64,000 nucleotides of DNA, from contig NZ_JBAVHX010000004.1 in NCBI RefSeq assembly GCF_049686335.1, positions 124,001 through 188,000 on the forward strand. The letters are read 5' to 3'. A program made the position numbers and the translations under genes. Below the pieces are notes generated by a model that saw only the letters and a list, made by a program, of their open reading frames with translations, searched no databases and was not told the origin of the DNA. Below, in pieces: positions 25,029 through 33,252 of the stretch. The first letter of the stretch is position 1. Each line of letters starts with the position of its first letter. The stretch comes from Buttiauxella sp049686335 (GTDB lineage: Bacteria > Pseudomonadota > Gammaproteobacteria > Enterobacterales > Enterobacteriaceae).

Positions 25029-26231
25029 TTAAACGCGTTCAATAATCAGTGCAATCCCCTGACCCACACCGATACACATCGTACAAAGCGCGTAGCGTCC
25101 GCCGCTACGCTTAAGTTGATACGCGGCGGTCATCGCCAGACGTCCGCCTGAAGCGCCCAACGGATGCCCCAACGCAATAGCCCCACCGTTCGGATTCACA
25201 TGTTCTGCATCGTCCGGCAGACCCAGGTCGCGCATCACCGCCAGTGCTTGTGCAGCAAAAGCTTCATTTAATTCGATAACATCCATCTGCGCGAGAGTTA
25301 ATCCGGTTTGTGCCAGCACTTTGCGCACCGCAGGCGCCGGGCCAAAGCCCATAATACGCGGCGCGACACCCGCCGTTGCCACCCCGACCACCCGCGCCAA
25401 CGGCTGCAAGCCATGGGTATTGAGTGCCAGTTCGCTCGCAAGCAGCAACGCACAAGCGCCATCGTTGACGCCCGAGGCGTTACCGGCGGTGACCGTGCCG
25501 TCAGCACGAACCACCCCTTTTAGTTTTGCCAGCGACTCAAGCGAGGTGGAACGCGGATGTTCGTCGCGGTGAAATAGCAGCGCTTCGCCTTTGCGTTGGG
25601 CGATGGAAACCGGGATCAGCTCATCGTCAAAAATACCCATTTCCTGAGCACGCGCGGTACGAAGCTGGCTACGTAATGCGAAAGCATCCTGATCTTCACG
25701 GTTGATATTGAAGTCAGTGGCGACGTTTTCTGCCGTTTCAGGCATCGCATCCACACCGTATTGCGCTTTCATTAGCGGGTTAATAAAACGCCATCCGATG
25801 GTGGTGTCTTCCATTTTCATACCGCGGCTAAAGGCGCTTTCCGCTTTACCCATGACAAACGGTGCACGTGACATACTTTCCACGCCGCCGGCGATCATCA
25901 ACTGGGTTTCACCGCTTTTAATGGCTCTTGCCGCCACACCTAATGCATCCAGGCTTGAACCACATAAACGGTTGATAGTGGTGCCGGGGACGGTTTCAGG
26001 CATTCCCGCCAGTAACAGCGCCATACGCGCCACGTTGCGGTTATCTTCACCGGCCTGGTTTGCACAGCCGTAAATCACATCATCGACGGCCGACCAGTCC
26101 ACATTCGGGTGGCGTTCCATTAATGCTTTCAACGGCAGCGCGGCTAAATCATCGCTACGAACCGACGACAGAGTGCCCGCAAAACGGCCAAAAGGAGTAC
26201 GCACTCCATCACAGATAAATGCTTGATTCAT
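25029..26231 (-). CDS. pcaF: Beta-ketoadipyl-CoA thiolase
   Basis: 400 residues. Final pathway step: beta-ketoadipyl-CoA plus CoA gives succinyl-CoA plus acetyl-CoA. Thiolase active site: Cys90 in NRLCGSSLD, His in GHPLGASG (about 352), Cys in CTMCIGVGQG (about 384). Two adjacent ATGs are possible. 26231 sits 6 nt from AAGGA and is preferred over 26234. PaaJ of phenylacetate catabolism is nearly indistinguishable by motif; the operon context decides for PcaF. Confidence 0.94.
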   Translation of the reverse strand: MNQAFICDGVRTPFGRFAGTLSSVRSDDLAALPLKALMERHPNVDWSAVDDVIYGCANQAGEDNRNVARMALLLAGMPETVPGTTINRLCGSSLDALGVAARAIKSGETQLMIAGGVESMSRAPFVMGKAESAFSRGMKMEDTTIGWRFINPLMKAQYGVDAMPETAENVATDFNINREDQDAFALRSQLRTARAQEMGIFDDELIPVSIAQRKGEALLFHRDEHPRSTSLESLAKLKGVVRADGTVTAGNASGVNDGACALLLASELALNTHGLQPLARVVGVATAGVAPRIMGFGPAPAVRKVLAQTGLTLAQMDVIELNEAFAAQALAVMRDLGLPDDAEHVNPNGGAIALGHPLGASGGRLAMTAAYQLKRSGGRYALCTMCIGVGQGIALIIERV

Positions 26232-26240
26232 CATAGTTCC

Positions 26241-26897
26241 TTACGCGCTTTCTGCCAGTTGTTCGAAGCCAAGTTTGACCGGTGTGATGCGTTGTAATTC
26301 TTCAAAAGACAGGCCGTTAAAGATTTCGCGCACCACCGGTCCTTTGTCGGTGATATCAATCACCGCGAGGTCGGTATAAATGCGACTCACACAGCCAATT
26401 CCGGTAAGCGGATACGAGCAGCTTTCCACCAGTTTGCATTCGCCGTCACGGGTGAGGTGATCCATCATGACAAACACCTGACGGGCGCCGATGGCTAAGT
26501 CCATCGCCCCGCCAACGGCGGGAATGGAATCCGGCGCACCGGTGCTCCAGTTTGCTAAATCACCGCTCGCCGAGACCTGATAAGCCCCCAGCACGCAGAT
26601 ATCGAGATGGCCGCCGCGCATCATGGCAAAGGAGTCGCCATGGTGGAAAAAGCAGCCGCCGGTCAGCAATGTGACATGCTCTTTACCGGCGTTGATTAAT
26701 TCGGGATCTTCTTCCCCTTCAGCCGGTTTTGGCCCCATGCCGAGCAAACCGTTTTCGCTGTGTAAGAAGATCTCTTTATCGGCGGGAAGATAGTTAGCAA
26801 TGCGCGTTGGCAAGCCAATGCCGAGGTTAACGTAAGCGCCTTCGGGGATATCACGCGCAACACGTTTTGCCATTTCATCACGGGTTAATTTTTTCAT
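26241..26897 (-). CDS. pcaJ: 3-oxoadipate CoA-transferase subunit B
   Basis: 218 residues from ATG 26897 (AAGGAG 7 nt ahead); the frame is open for 72 more codons upstream inside pcaI but without homology. PcaIJ moves CoA from succinyl-CoA to beta-ketoadipate. The catalytic glutamate is Glu49 in SENGLLGMG. Typical class I CoA-transferase B-subunit motifs LGIGLPTRIANYLP and GGAMDLAIGARQV are present. It follows pcaI by 10 nt and precedes pcaF by 9 nt. Confidence 0.95.
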   Translation of the reverse strand: MKKLTRDEMAKRVARDIPEGAYVNLGIGLPTRIANYLPADKEIFLHSENGLLGMGPKPAEGEEDPELINAGKEHVTLLTGGCFFHHGDSFAMMRGGHLDICVLGAYQVSASGDLANWSTGAPDSIPAVGGAMDLAIGARQVFVMMDHLTRDGECKLVESCSYPLTGIGCVSRIYTDLAVIDITDKGPVVREIFNGLSFEELQRITPVKLGFEQLAESA

Positions 26898-26907
26898 CTG
26901 TGGCTCC

Positions 26908-27591
26908 TTATGCGCTTTGCGCCAGTGAGTTTTCGACGGCAACCAGGCGCTGGACAAAAATCCCTGGGGTGATGATATTTTCCGGATCAAGCTCGCCCAG
27001 TTGCACCACACGGCTAACTTCGGCAATGGTGACGGTCGCGGCGGTAGCCATAATCGGGCCAAAATTACGAGCCGCTTTGCGATAAACCAGATTGCCCCAA
27101 CGGTCGCCCTCATAGGCTTTGATCAGCGCAAAATCGGCTTTCAATGGATATTCCAGCACGTAGTGGCGGCCATCAATTTCACGCGTTTCTTTGCCTTCTG
27201 CGAGCGGCGTTCCATAACCGGTTGGCGTGAATACGGCACCCAAACCAGACCCCGCGGCCTGAATACGCGCAGCGAGGTTGCCCTGGGGCACCAGTTCCAG
27301 CTCCACTTCGCCACGGCGATACAGGTCATCAAAAATCTGTGAATCCACCTGACGCGGGAATGAACAGACCATTTTGCGCACCCGCCCGGCCTTCAACAGT
27401 GCCGCCAGCCCGACTTCGCCGTTACCCGCGTTGTTATTGATAATGGTCAGCTCTTTCGCGCCCTGCGCGATCAGCGCATCGATAAGATAAGTTGGCTGGC
27501 CAGCGGTGCCGAAGCCACCAATCATGATGGTTGCCCCGTCGAATATTCCGGCGACTGCCTGTTCTGGCGAAGCCACGCTTTTGTTGATCAT
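26908..27591 (-). CDS. pcaI: 3-oxoadipate CoA-transferase subunit A
   Basis: 227 residues from ATG 27591 (AAGGAGA ahead). The frame is open further upstream, across the PcaR operator, but that part is non-coding. Class I CoA-transferase A-subunit: GATIMIGGFGTAGQPTYLI near residue 20 and NNAGNGEVGLAALL near 50. It is the promoter-proximal gene of pcaIJFBDC, divergent from pcaR with 172 nt between starts. Confidence 0.95.
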   Translation of the reverse strand: MINKSVASPEQAVAGIFDGATIMIGGFGTAGQPTYLIDALIAQGAKELTIINNNAGNGEVGLAALLKAGRVRKMVCSFPRQVDSQIFDDLYRRGEVELELVPQGNLAARIQAAGSGLGAVFTPTGYGTPLAEGKETREIDGRHYVLEYPLKADFALIKAYEGDRWGNLVYRKAARNFGPIMATAATVTIAEVSRVVQLGELDPENIITPGIFVQRLVAVENSLAQSA

Positions 27592-27672
27592 CACGGTTCT
27601 CCTTGGTGTGCGCATTTCGCACAAGATTGCGTTGTTCGAACAAAATGTGACCCCGTTAACGAAGCTGGTCAA

Positions 27673-27706
27673 GGGCGATAATCGAAATATGGTGCGATTA
27701 TCGAAC
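27673..27706. promoter_or_regulatory. PcaR-type operator between pcaI and pcaR
   Basis: GTGCGATTATCGAAC (27692-27706) is the exact complement of GTTCGATAATCGCAC, which I recall as the PcaR site of Pseudomonas putida. A second, partial copy GGCGATAATCGAA (27674-27686) lies in the opposite orientation, and GTTCGAAC lies further toward pcaI at 27635. The position 80-110 nt ahead of pcaI and 60-90 nt ahead of pcaR suits control of both. Confidence 0.8.
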
Positions 27707-27763
27707 ATCATGTATGTTTGTATTCACAAGTGTGATCAACGGCGAACATTTCAGGAGAAGTGA

Positions 27764-28570
27764 ATGGAAATTCAACGTGATGAGCTGGCGGCAGGTGACG
27801 GCGATCCGTTTAAAGGCGATCCCAATTTTATGGCGTCTCTGGCTCGCGGGCTGGAGGTGATTCAGGCGTTCACACCGCAGCGTCGGCAATTGTCCATCTC
27901 TCAAATCAGCCAAAAAACGGGGATACCTCGTGCGGCAGTGCGCCGTTGTTTGTACACCCTGGGGAAGCTGGGTTTTGTCTATGCGGAAGATGGCAAATAC
28001 TACCAGTTGCGACCTCGAATTTTGTCTCTCGGCCATGCGTACCTGGCCTCCACGCCGCTGGCGAAATCCACCCAGCCGGTGCTGAAACATTTAAGCGAAT
28101 TGCTCAATGAGTCCTGCTCGATAGCCACCCTGGATGGCGACGATATTCTGTATATCGCCCGTGCTTCCAGCTCGCGCATCATGACCATCGATTTAGATAT
28201 TGGCAGCCGCCTTCCCGCCTGGTCGACGTCAATGGGGCGGGTGCTGTTGAGTTATTTACCGGAAGAACAGCTCAATGATTTCCTGGCTCGCATTACCATG
28301 ATTCGCTACACGCCGCAGACGGTGGATTCGGTGAGTAAATTGCGTGAGGAGTTAAAACGCGTGCGCCAGCAGGGATATGCGCTTAACGATCAGGAACTTG
28401 AGATGGGGTTGCGTTCAATTGCCGTGCCGCTCACTAATCCAGACGGGGTGGTGGTTGCCGCATTGAACGTCGGCGTTCACGCCGGGCAGGTGTCAGCGCA
28501 AGAGTTGCGCAGCCGCGTGTTGCCAAAGTTGCAGGAGGCGGCTGAAGAGTTATCGTTGTTGTTGAAATAG
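27764..28570 (+). CDS. pcaR: IclR-family regulator PcaR
   Basis: 268 residues. IclR winged helix at about 22-85 (ARGLEVIQAF, LSISQISQKTGIPRAAVRRCLYTL) followed by the IclR effector domain (SCSIATLDGDDILYIAR, LPAWSTSMGRVLLSYL, ELEMGLRSIAVPL). In Pseudomonas, PcaR binds beta-ketoadipate and activates pcaIJ, pcaF and pcaBDC. Divergence from pcaI with a matching operator between them supports the same role here. A REP follows the stop. Confidence 0.92.
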   Translation: MEIQRDELAAGDGDPFKGDPNFMASLARGLEVIQAFTPQRRQLSISQISQKTGIPRAAVRRCLYTLGKLGFVYAEDGKYYQLRPRILSLGHAYLASTPLAKSTQPVLKHLSELLNESCSIATLDGDDILYIARASSSRIMTIDLDIGSRLPAWSTSMGRVLLSYLPEEQLNDFLARITMIRYTPQTVDSVSKLREELKRVRQQGYALNDQELEMGLRSIAVPLTNPDGVVVAALNVGVHAGQVSAQELRSRVLPKLQEAAEELSLLLK

Positions 28571-28581
28571 GATGAGGGGAA

Positions 28582-28612
28582 TGTCGGATGGCGCCTGGGC
28601 TTATCCGACCTG
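28582..28612. repeat. REP-type palindrome
   Basis: Imperfect palindrome TGTCGGATGGCGC...GCTTATCCGACC between convergent pcaR and smrA. It marks the right edge of the pca cluster. Confidence 0.8.
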
Positions 28613-28629
28613 TGCGTTTTGCGGGTGGT

Positions 28630-29193
28630 TTAACGGCTGCGTTTGGCGTGGCGTTCCCAGTTTTCGGCTTTCGCCTGGTCGGATTTTTTGAGCGCCACAT
28701 AGCACGCCCCGCTCCCGCCGTGATGCGGCATGGCGCTGCAAAAAGCCTGTACTTCATCAAACTCTGCCAGCCACCGGGCAACATAGCTACGCACGATATT
28801 GGCGTGGGATTTATCTTCGCGACCTTTGCCATGAACGATCAGCACATTACGCAGCCCCTCTTTTTTCGCTTGCTGAAGGTATGCAAAAAGCAGCTGGCGG
28901 CACTGTTCTACCGGCTGACGAATCAGGTTAAGACTGGCTTCCTGTTTGTATTTTCCGTGGCGCAGTTTATCCAGCACACCGGTTTGTAGCCCTTCGCGCT
29001 TAAACTCAAGCAACGTGCTGAGCGGAATAATTTCCAGAAAATCGGTGGTCAGGAAGTTATCAAGCTGAACGGCATCGAGTTTCTGCACCACCTTCTCTTT
29101 CACCGGTTTCAACCACTGACTGCTGTGACAGTCTTTCAGCGGTTTGACATCCTCCATGGCGTCAAGAAACAGCGATTTTTCATCAAGGGTCAT
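28630..29193 (-). CDS. smrA: Smr-domain DNA endonuclease SmrA
   Basis: 187 residues from ATG 29193, matching E. coli SmrA (YdaL) in length and start (MTLDEKSLFLDAMEDVKPL); upstream codons have no counterpart. The C-terminal Smr domain (about 95-170) contains LNLIRQPVEQCRQLL, VLIVHGKGREDKSHANIVRSYVARWL and the HHGGSGACYVALKK end. Members of this family nick DNA or RNA; the cellular role in enterics is unclear. It is next to abgR as in E. coli, where ydaL is close to the abg genes. Confidence 0.94.
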   Translation of the reverse strand: MTLDEKSLFLDAMEDVKPLKDCHSSQWLKPVKEKVVQKLDAVQLDNFLTTDFLEIIPLSTLLEFKREGLQTGVLDKLRHGKYKQEASLNLIRQPVEQCRQLLFAYLQQAKKEGLRNVLIVHGKGREDKSHANIVRSYVARWLAEFDEVQAFCSAMPHHGGSGACYVALKKSDQAKAENWERHAKRSR

Positions 29194-29260
29194 GTGCATA
29201 TCCTCCAGGCTTAATTCTGAAGTCACTATAGCCGCCGATGTGCCGTGGCTCAATGGCCGA

Positions 29261-30157
29261 TTAACGGCACTGGCGACGAAATTGATTGATTAGCGCAACC
29301 GTGAGCGGTGCAGGTGATGCATCACGCCGCTGAATCAAATAATAGGTTGCCTGCGGCAGTTTTTCGACCACATGGATCTGCTTTAAGCTGTGGGCTAGTA
29401 GCGGATCATGACCCAGTTCCGCGGGTAAAATACTCAGGAAATCACTTTGTGCCACCAGGCTAATACAGGCTGAAAAAGTTTCACACACCACGCTGATGGT
29501 AGGGATTTCTGACCGCTTCTGGAACATCTCTTCCAGTTGTTTGTAATAACTTCCGCGTGGCGTCGGCATCGTCCAGTTGTATTGCAGCAACTCTTTTAAG
29601 GACGTGGCATTGATCCCCGGATGACCTTCACGGGCAAAAACCGCAAATGGTTTTTCGAGTAATCGCTCAAAAGTAAATTCGTTGTCGTACGGCCCCTGAT
29701 AATAGCTGTTAATGGTGAAATCCAGCTCGCCCTGGCGCAACGCATTGATCATCGAAACCAGTTGCCCTTCCATGATGCGCACTTTGACCTGCGGATGTTT
29801 CTGGTGAAACGAGGTAATCACTGGCGGCATCAGGGTGCGGGAAATACTGGCGCCTAAACCAATGTTGATTTGCCCGGCCAGTTGGCCCTGCCTTTGTAAA
29901 ATATCCTCTTGTGCGGCGCGTAACTCTTCGAGAATAAGCTGCGCATGCTGATAGAAACTCTCTCCGCATTCGGTCAAGGCCACGCCCTGACTCCGCCGGA
30001 TAAACAGACGCGCCGTTAACCCTTCTTCTAATTCTTTTATCGATTTGGTCAGTGCGGGCTGCGACATATTTAACGCCCGACTGGCAGCGCGAATGCTGCC
30101 ATTTTGTGTCACCGCCACGAAGGCACGAATCTGATGGAGCTTAACCTGGAAGGTCAC
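29261..30157 (-). CDS. abgR: LysR-family regulator AbgR
   Basis: 298 residues, orthologous to E. coli AbgR, the regulator of p-aminobenzoyl-glutamate use. N-terminal helix-turn-helix VKLHQIRAFVAVTQNGSIRAA with MSQPALTKSIKELE; effector-domain stretches GQINIGLGASISRTLMPPVI and SMINALRQGELDFTIN are shared with the orthologue. It is divergent from abgA with a 194-nt control region that carries a LysR-type dyad. Confidence 0.93.
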   Translation of the reverse strand: MTFQVKLHQIRAFVAVTQNGSIRAASRALNMSQPALTKSIKELEEGLTARLFIRRSQGVALTECGESFYQHAQLILEELRAAQEDILQRQGQLAGQINIGLGASISRTLMPPVITSFHQKHPQVKVRIMEGQLVSMINALRQGELDFTINSYYQGPYDNEFTFERLLEKPFAVFAREGHPGINATSLKELLQYNWTMPTPRGSYYKQLEEMFQKRSEIPTISVVCETFSACISLVAQSDFLSILPAELGHDPLLAHSLKQIHVVEKLPQATYYLIQRRDASPAPLTVALINQFRRQCR

Positions 30158-30167
30158 AACGCCTCCT

Positions 30168-30184
30168 GATAACCATTAGCTATC
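30168..30184. promoter_or_regulatory. Candidate AbgR dyad
   Basis: GATAACCATTAGCTATC, a GATA-N9-TATC dyad containing T-N11-A, 10 nt upstream of the abgR start in the abgR-abgA gap. The position suits autoregulation plus activation of abgA. No experimental site is known to me. Confidence 0.4.
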
Positions 30185-30351
30185 ATCCGAAAGAATTTGG
30201 CATCTACTGTAATTCAAACTCTTGTGCCAGGGTAACCCCACGACGGCGAAATCTTACAAAACTCGCTGAGTGATAAGTAAAAACTATCACCACGTGAAGT
30301 TGATCACATAAAAGACGCATACATCCGTGTGCCGGAATGACAGGAAGGTTT

Positions 30352-31662
30352 ATGTCCCAATTAGAACTGGCAGTACATGAATTAGCACCGCGCATGCAGC
30401 ACTGGCGGCGGGATTTCCACCATTTTGCAGAGTCCGGCTGGCTGGAGTTTCGCACCGCCACTCACGTCGCAGAAACGTTACATCAATTAGGTTATCAGTT
30501 GGCGCTGGGCCGTGAAGTGGTAGATGACGCGGCACGGATGGGTCTGCCGTCAGCCGAAGTGCTGGCCAGAGAAGAACAACGAGCCCTGGAACAAGGTGCG
30601 CTGAAACAATGGCTACCGTATTTTTCGGGCGGATTCACCGGCATTGTTGCCACTCTCGATACTGGCCGCCCGGGCCCGGTATTGGCTTTCCGCGTGGATA
30701 TGGATGCGCTGGATTTAGGTGAAATGCTGCAACCAGCCCATCGCCCCTTTGCTGAAGGTTTTGCCTCGTGTAATGCCGGGATGATGCATGCTTGCGGGCA
30801 TGACGGACACACCGCGATTGGTCTCGGGCTCGCCACCGTTTTGCAACAGTTTGCCGACCAGCTTAACGGCACCATCAAACTTATTTTCCAGCCTGCTGAA
30901 GAAGGCACACGCGGGGCGCGAGCCATGGTTGCCGCGGGTGCGCTCGATAATATCGACTATTTTACCGCCATTCACATTGGCACGGGCGTCCCGAACGGCA
31001 CGGTGGTGTGTGGCAGCGATAACTTTATGGCGACCACTAAATTTGATGTGCAGTTTACCGGCGTCGCGGCACATGCGGGCGGTAAACCGGAAGAAGGCCG
31101 CAACGCCCTGCTCGCCGCGGCACAAACCGCGCTGGCATTGCACGGTATTGCTCCGCACAGCGCGGGGGCATCACGAGTTAACGTCGGCGTGTTGCAAGCT
31201 GGCAGTGGGCGCAATGTGGTTCCTGCGAACGCGTTGTTAAAAGTAGAAACCCGGGGGGAAACCAATGTCATTAACGACTACGTGTTTGAACGCGCTCAGG
31301 AAATCATTCGCGGCACCGCGCTGATGTACGGCATCGAAGCAGATATTCGTCTGATGGGCGCGGCTACCAATAGCGTGCCCTCACCTGAATGGGTGGCATT
31401 TATCCACCAGCAGGCCGTTGACGTGAATGGCGTCACAAACGTTGTCGATACCGTGAAAGGTGCTGCCGGTTCTGAAGATGCGACATTAATGATGGCGCGT
31501 GTGCAGGAGCAAGGTGGGAAAGCATCGTATATGGTTTTCGGCACACCATTGAGCGCCGGGCATCATAACGAAAAGTTTGATTTTGATGAGAATGTGATGG
31601 AAGTTGCCGTCTGTACCCTGGCACGCCTCGCACTTAATTTCCCGTGGCAGCGAGGTGTGTAA
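30352..31662 (+). CDS. abgA: p-Aminobenzoyl-glutamate hydrolase subunit A
   Basis: 436 residues, the same as E. coli AbgA, from ATG 30352 (AGGAAGG just ahead; an ATG 15 nt upstream is also in frame). M20 metallopeptidase that with AbgB cleaves the folate breakdown product p-aminobenzoyl-glutamate. Metal-site motifs: GPVLAFRVDMDALD (about 110), HACGHDGHTAIGLG (about 145), PAEEGTRGARAM (about 180), and a dimerisation domain after FTGVAAHAGGKPEEGRNAL. Its stop overlaps the abgB start by one base (TAATG). Confidence 0.96.
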   Translation: MSQLELAVHELAPRMQHWRRDFHHFAESGWLEFRTATHVAETLHQLGYQLALGREVVDDAARMGLPSAEVLAREEQRALEQGALKQWLPYFSGGFTGIVATLDTGRPGPVLAFRVDMDALDLGEMLQPAHRPFAEGFASCNAGMMHACGHDGHTAIGLGLATVLQQFADQLNGTIKLIFQPAEEGTRGARAMVAAGALDNIDYFTAIHIGTGVPNGTVVCGSDNFMATTKFDVQFTGVAAHAGGKPEEGRNALLAAAQTALALHGIAPHSAGASRVNVGVLQAGSGRNVVPANALLKVETRGETNVINDYVFERAQEIIRGTALMYGIEADIRLMGAATNSVPSPEWVAFIHQQAVDVNGVTNVVDTVKGAAGSEDATLMMARVQEQGGKASYMVFGTPLSAGHHNEKFDFDENVMEVAVCTLARLALNFPWQRGV

Positions 31663-33107
31663 TGAACTCCATTTATCAATTTGTCGATGATGTTATCGAA
31701 GCCAAACGTGGCGGGTTTATCGCGATTGCCGATGATATCTGGGATCACCCGGAAACCCGTTTTGAAGAGCACTGGTCGGCTGAACGTCTGGCGAGCGCAC
31801 TTGAAGCAGAAGGTTTTCGCGTTGAACGCAACGCCGGGAATATCGAAACCGCATTCGTGGCCAGTTTCGGTTCCGGTAAACCGGTTATCGCACTGCTTGG
31901 GGAATATGACGCCCTCGCCGGATTAAGTCAGTGTGCAGGTGAAGCCGCACCCAATCCACTTAATGAAGGGGCAAACGGCCATGGCTGCGGCCACAACTTA
32001 CTGGGAACCGCCGCATTTGCCGCAGCGGTAGCTGTGAAACAGTGGCTTGAGCAATATGGTGGCAACGGAACGGTGCGTTTTTATGGCTGCCCGGGTGAAG
32101 AAGGCGGTTCAGGCAAGACCTTTATGGTGCGCGAGGGGCTGTTTGATGATGTCGACGCCGCCGTCACCTGGCATCCGGAAGCTTATGCGGGCATGTTCAG
32201 CACCAGTTCACTGGCGAATATTCAGGTAGCGTATCGCTTCCAGGGAATTGCCGCACACGCGGCCAACTCGCCACACCTGGGACGCAGTGCACTGGATGCC
32301 GTCACCCTGATGACCACTGGCAGCAACTTCCTCAATGAGCACATTATTGAAAAAGCGCGCGTGCATTACGCCATTACCAACACCGGCGGGATTTCGCCAA
32401 ACGTGGTGCAGGCGCAGGCCGAAGTGCTGTATTTGATTCGCGCCCCGGAAATGGCTCAGGCGCAGCATATTTACGAGCGCATCAACAAAATCGCTGAAGG
32501 TGCGGCAATGATGACCGAAACTTCGGTGCAGGTACGTTTTGATAAAGCCTGCTCGAATTACCTGCCCAATCGCCAGTTAGAGAGCGTGATGTATCAGGCT
32601 TTACGGGCGCTTGGCGTGCCTGAGTGGAACGAAGAAGAAGTCGCATTTGCCAAAAAGATCCGCGCCACCTTGACCGAAAACGACCTGCAAAACAGCTTAA
32701 ATAATATTGCTAACACCTCAAATGAAGAGGGAAAAGCCTTTGCGCGTCGCCATCGTGAAACATTACTGATCAACGAAATTGCGCCGTATGCCGCAAATGA
32801 CAAAATCCTCCCGGGTTCTACCGATGTGGGGGATGTCAGTTGGAAAGTGCCGGTTGCACAATGTTTTAGCCCTTGTTTCGCGGTGGGAACGCCGTTGCAT
32901 ACCTGGCAATTAGTGAGCCAGGGGCGCACCTCTATCGCGCACAAAGGGATGTTACATGCGGGGAAAGTGATGGCGGCCACTGCGCTGCAACTGTTCACTC
33001 AACCACAGACACTGGAAGCCTGCCAAAGTGAGTTGCACGCACAACTTGCTGAACGCCCTTATCAGTGTCCGATTCCAGCAGGCGTGACACCGTCACCTTT
33101 AAAATAA
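31662..33107 (+). CDS. abgB: p-Aminobenzoyl-glutamate hydrolase subunit B
   Basis: 481 residues, equal in length to E. coli AbgB, from ATG 31662 in TAATG. The partner subunit of AbgA, also M20 family: ALLGEYDALAGLS, NGHGCGHNLLGTAA, FYGCPGEEGGSGK and GIAAHAANSPHLGRSALDA. The coupling by overlapping stop and start fits a heteromeric enzyme. A REP pair separates it from abgT. Confidence 0.96.
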   Translation: MNSIYQFVDDVIEAKRGGFIAIADDIWDHPETRFEEHWSAERLASALEAEGFRVERNAGNIETAFVASFGSGKPVIALLGEYDALAGLSQCAGEAAPNPLNEGANGHGCGHNLLGTAAFAAAVAVKQWLEQYGGNGTVRFYGCPGEEGGSGKTFMVREGLFDDVDAAVTWHPEAYAGMFSTSSLANIQVAYRFQGIAAHAANSPHLGRSALDAVTLMTTGSNFLNEHIIEKARVHYAITNTGGISPNVVQAQAEVLYLIRAPEMAQAQHIYERINKIAEGAAMMTETSVQVRFDKACSNYLPNRQLESVMYQALRALGVPEWNEEEVAFAKKIRATLTENDLQNSLNNIANTSNEEGKAFARRHRETLLINEIAPYAANDKILPGSTDVGDVSWKVPVAQCFSPCFAVGTPLHTWQLVSQGRTSIAHKGMLHAGKVMAATALQLFTQPQTLEACQSELHAQLAERPYQCPIPAGVTPSPLK

Positions 33108-33133
33108 TAATTAATTACAGATTAATGGTTTTT

Positions 33134-33208
33134 GTAGGGCGGATAAGCGCAGCGTCATCCGCCAGAACTGGCAGAACTGGCGGATGACGCTTTGCTTATC
33201 CACCCTAC
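33134..33208. repeat. REP pair inside the abg operon
   Basis: Two opposed palindromes (33134-33163, 33179-33208) separated by a doubled CAGAACTGG. They sit between abgB and abgT, where they could lower expression of abgT relative to abgAB. Confidence 0.85.
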
Positions 33209-33252
33209 GAAATTCATAAGAACACAACATCGCAACCGATAGAGGCCCGCAT

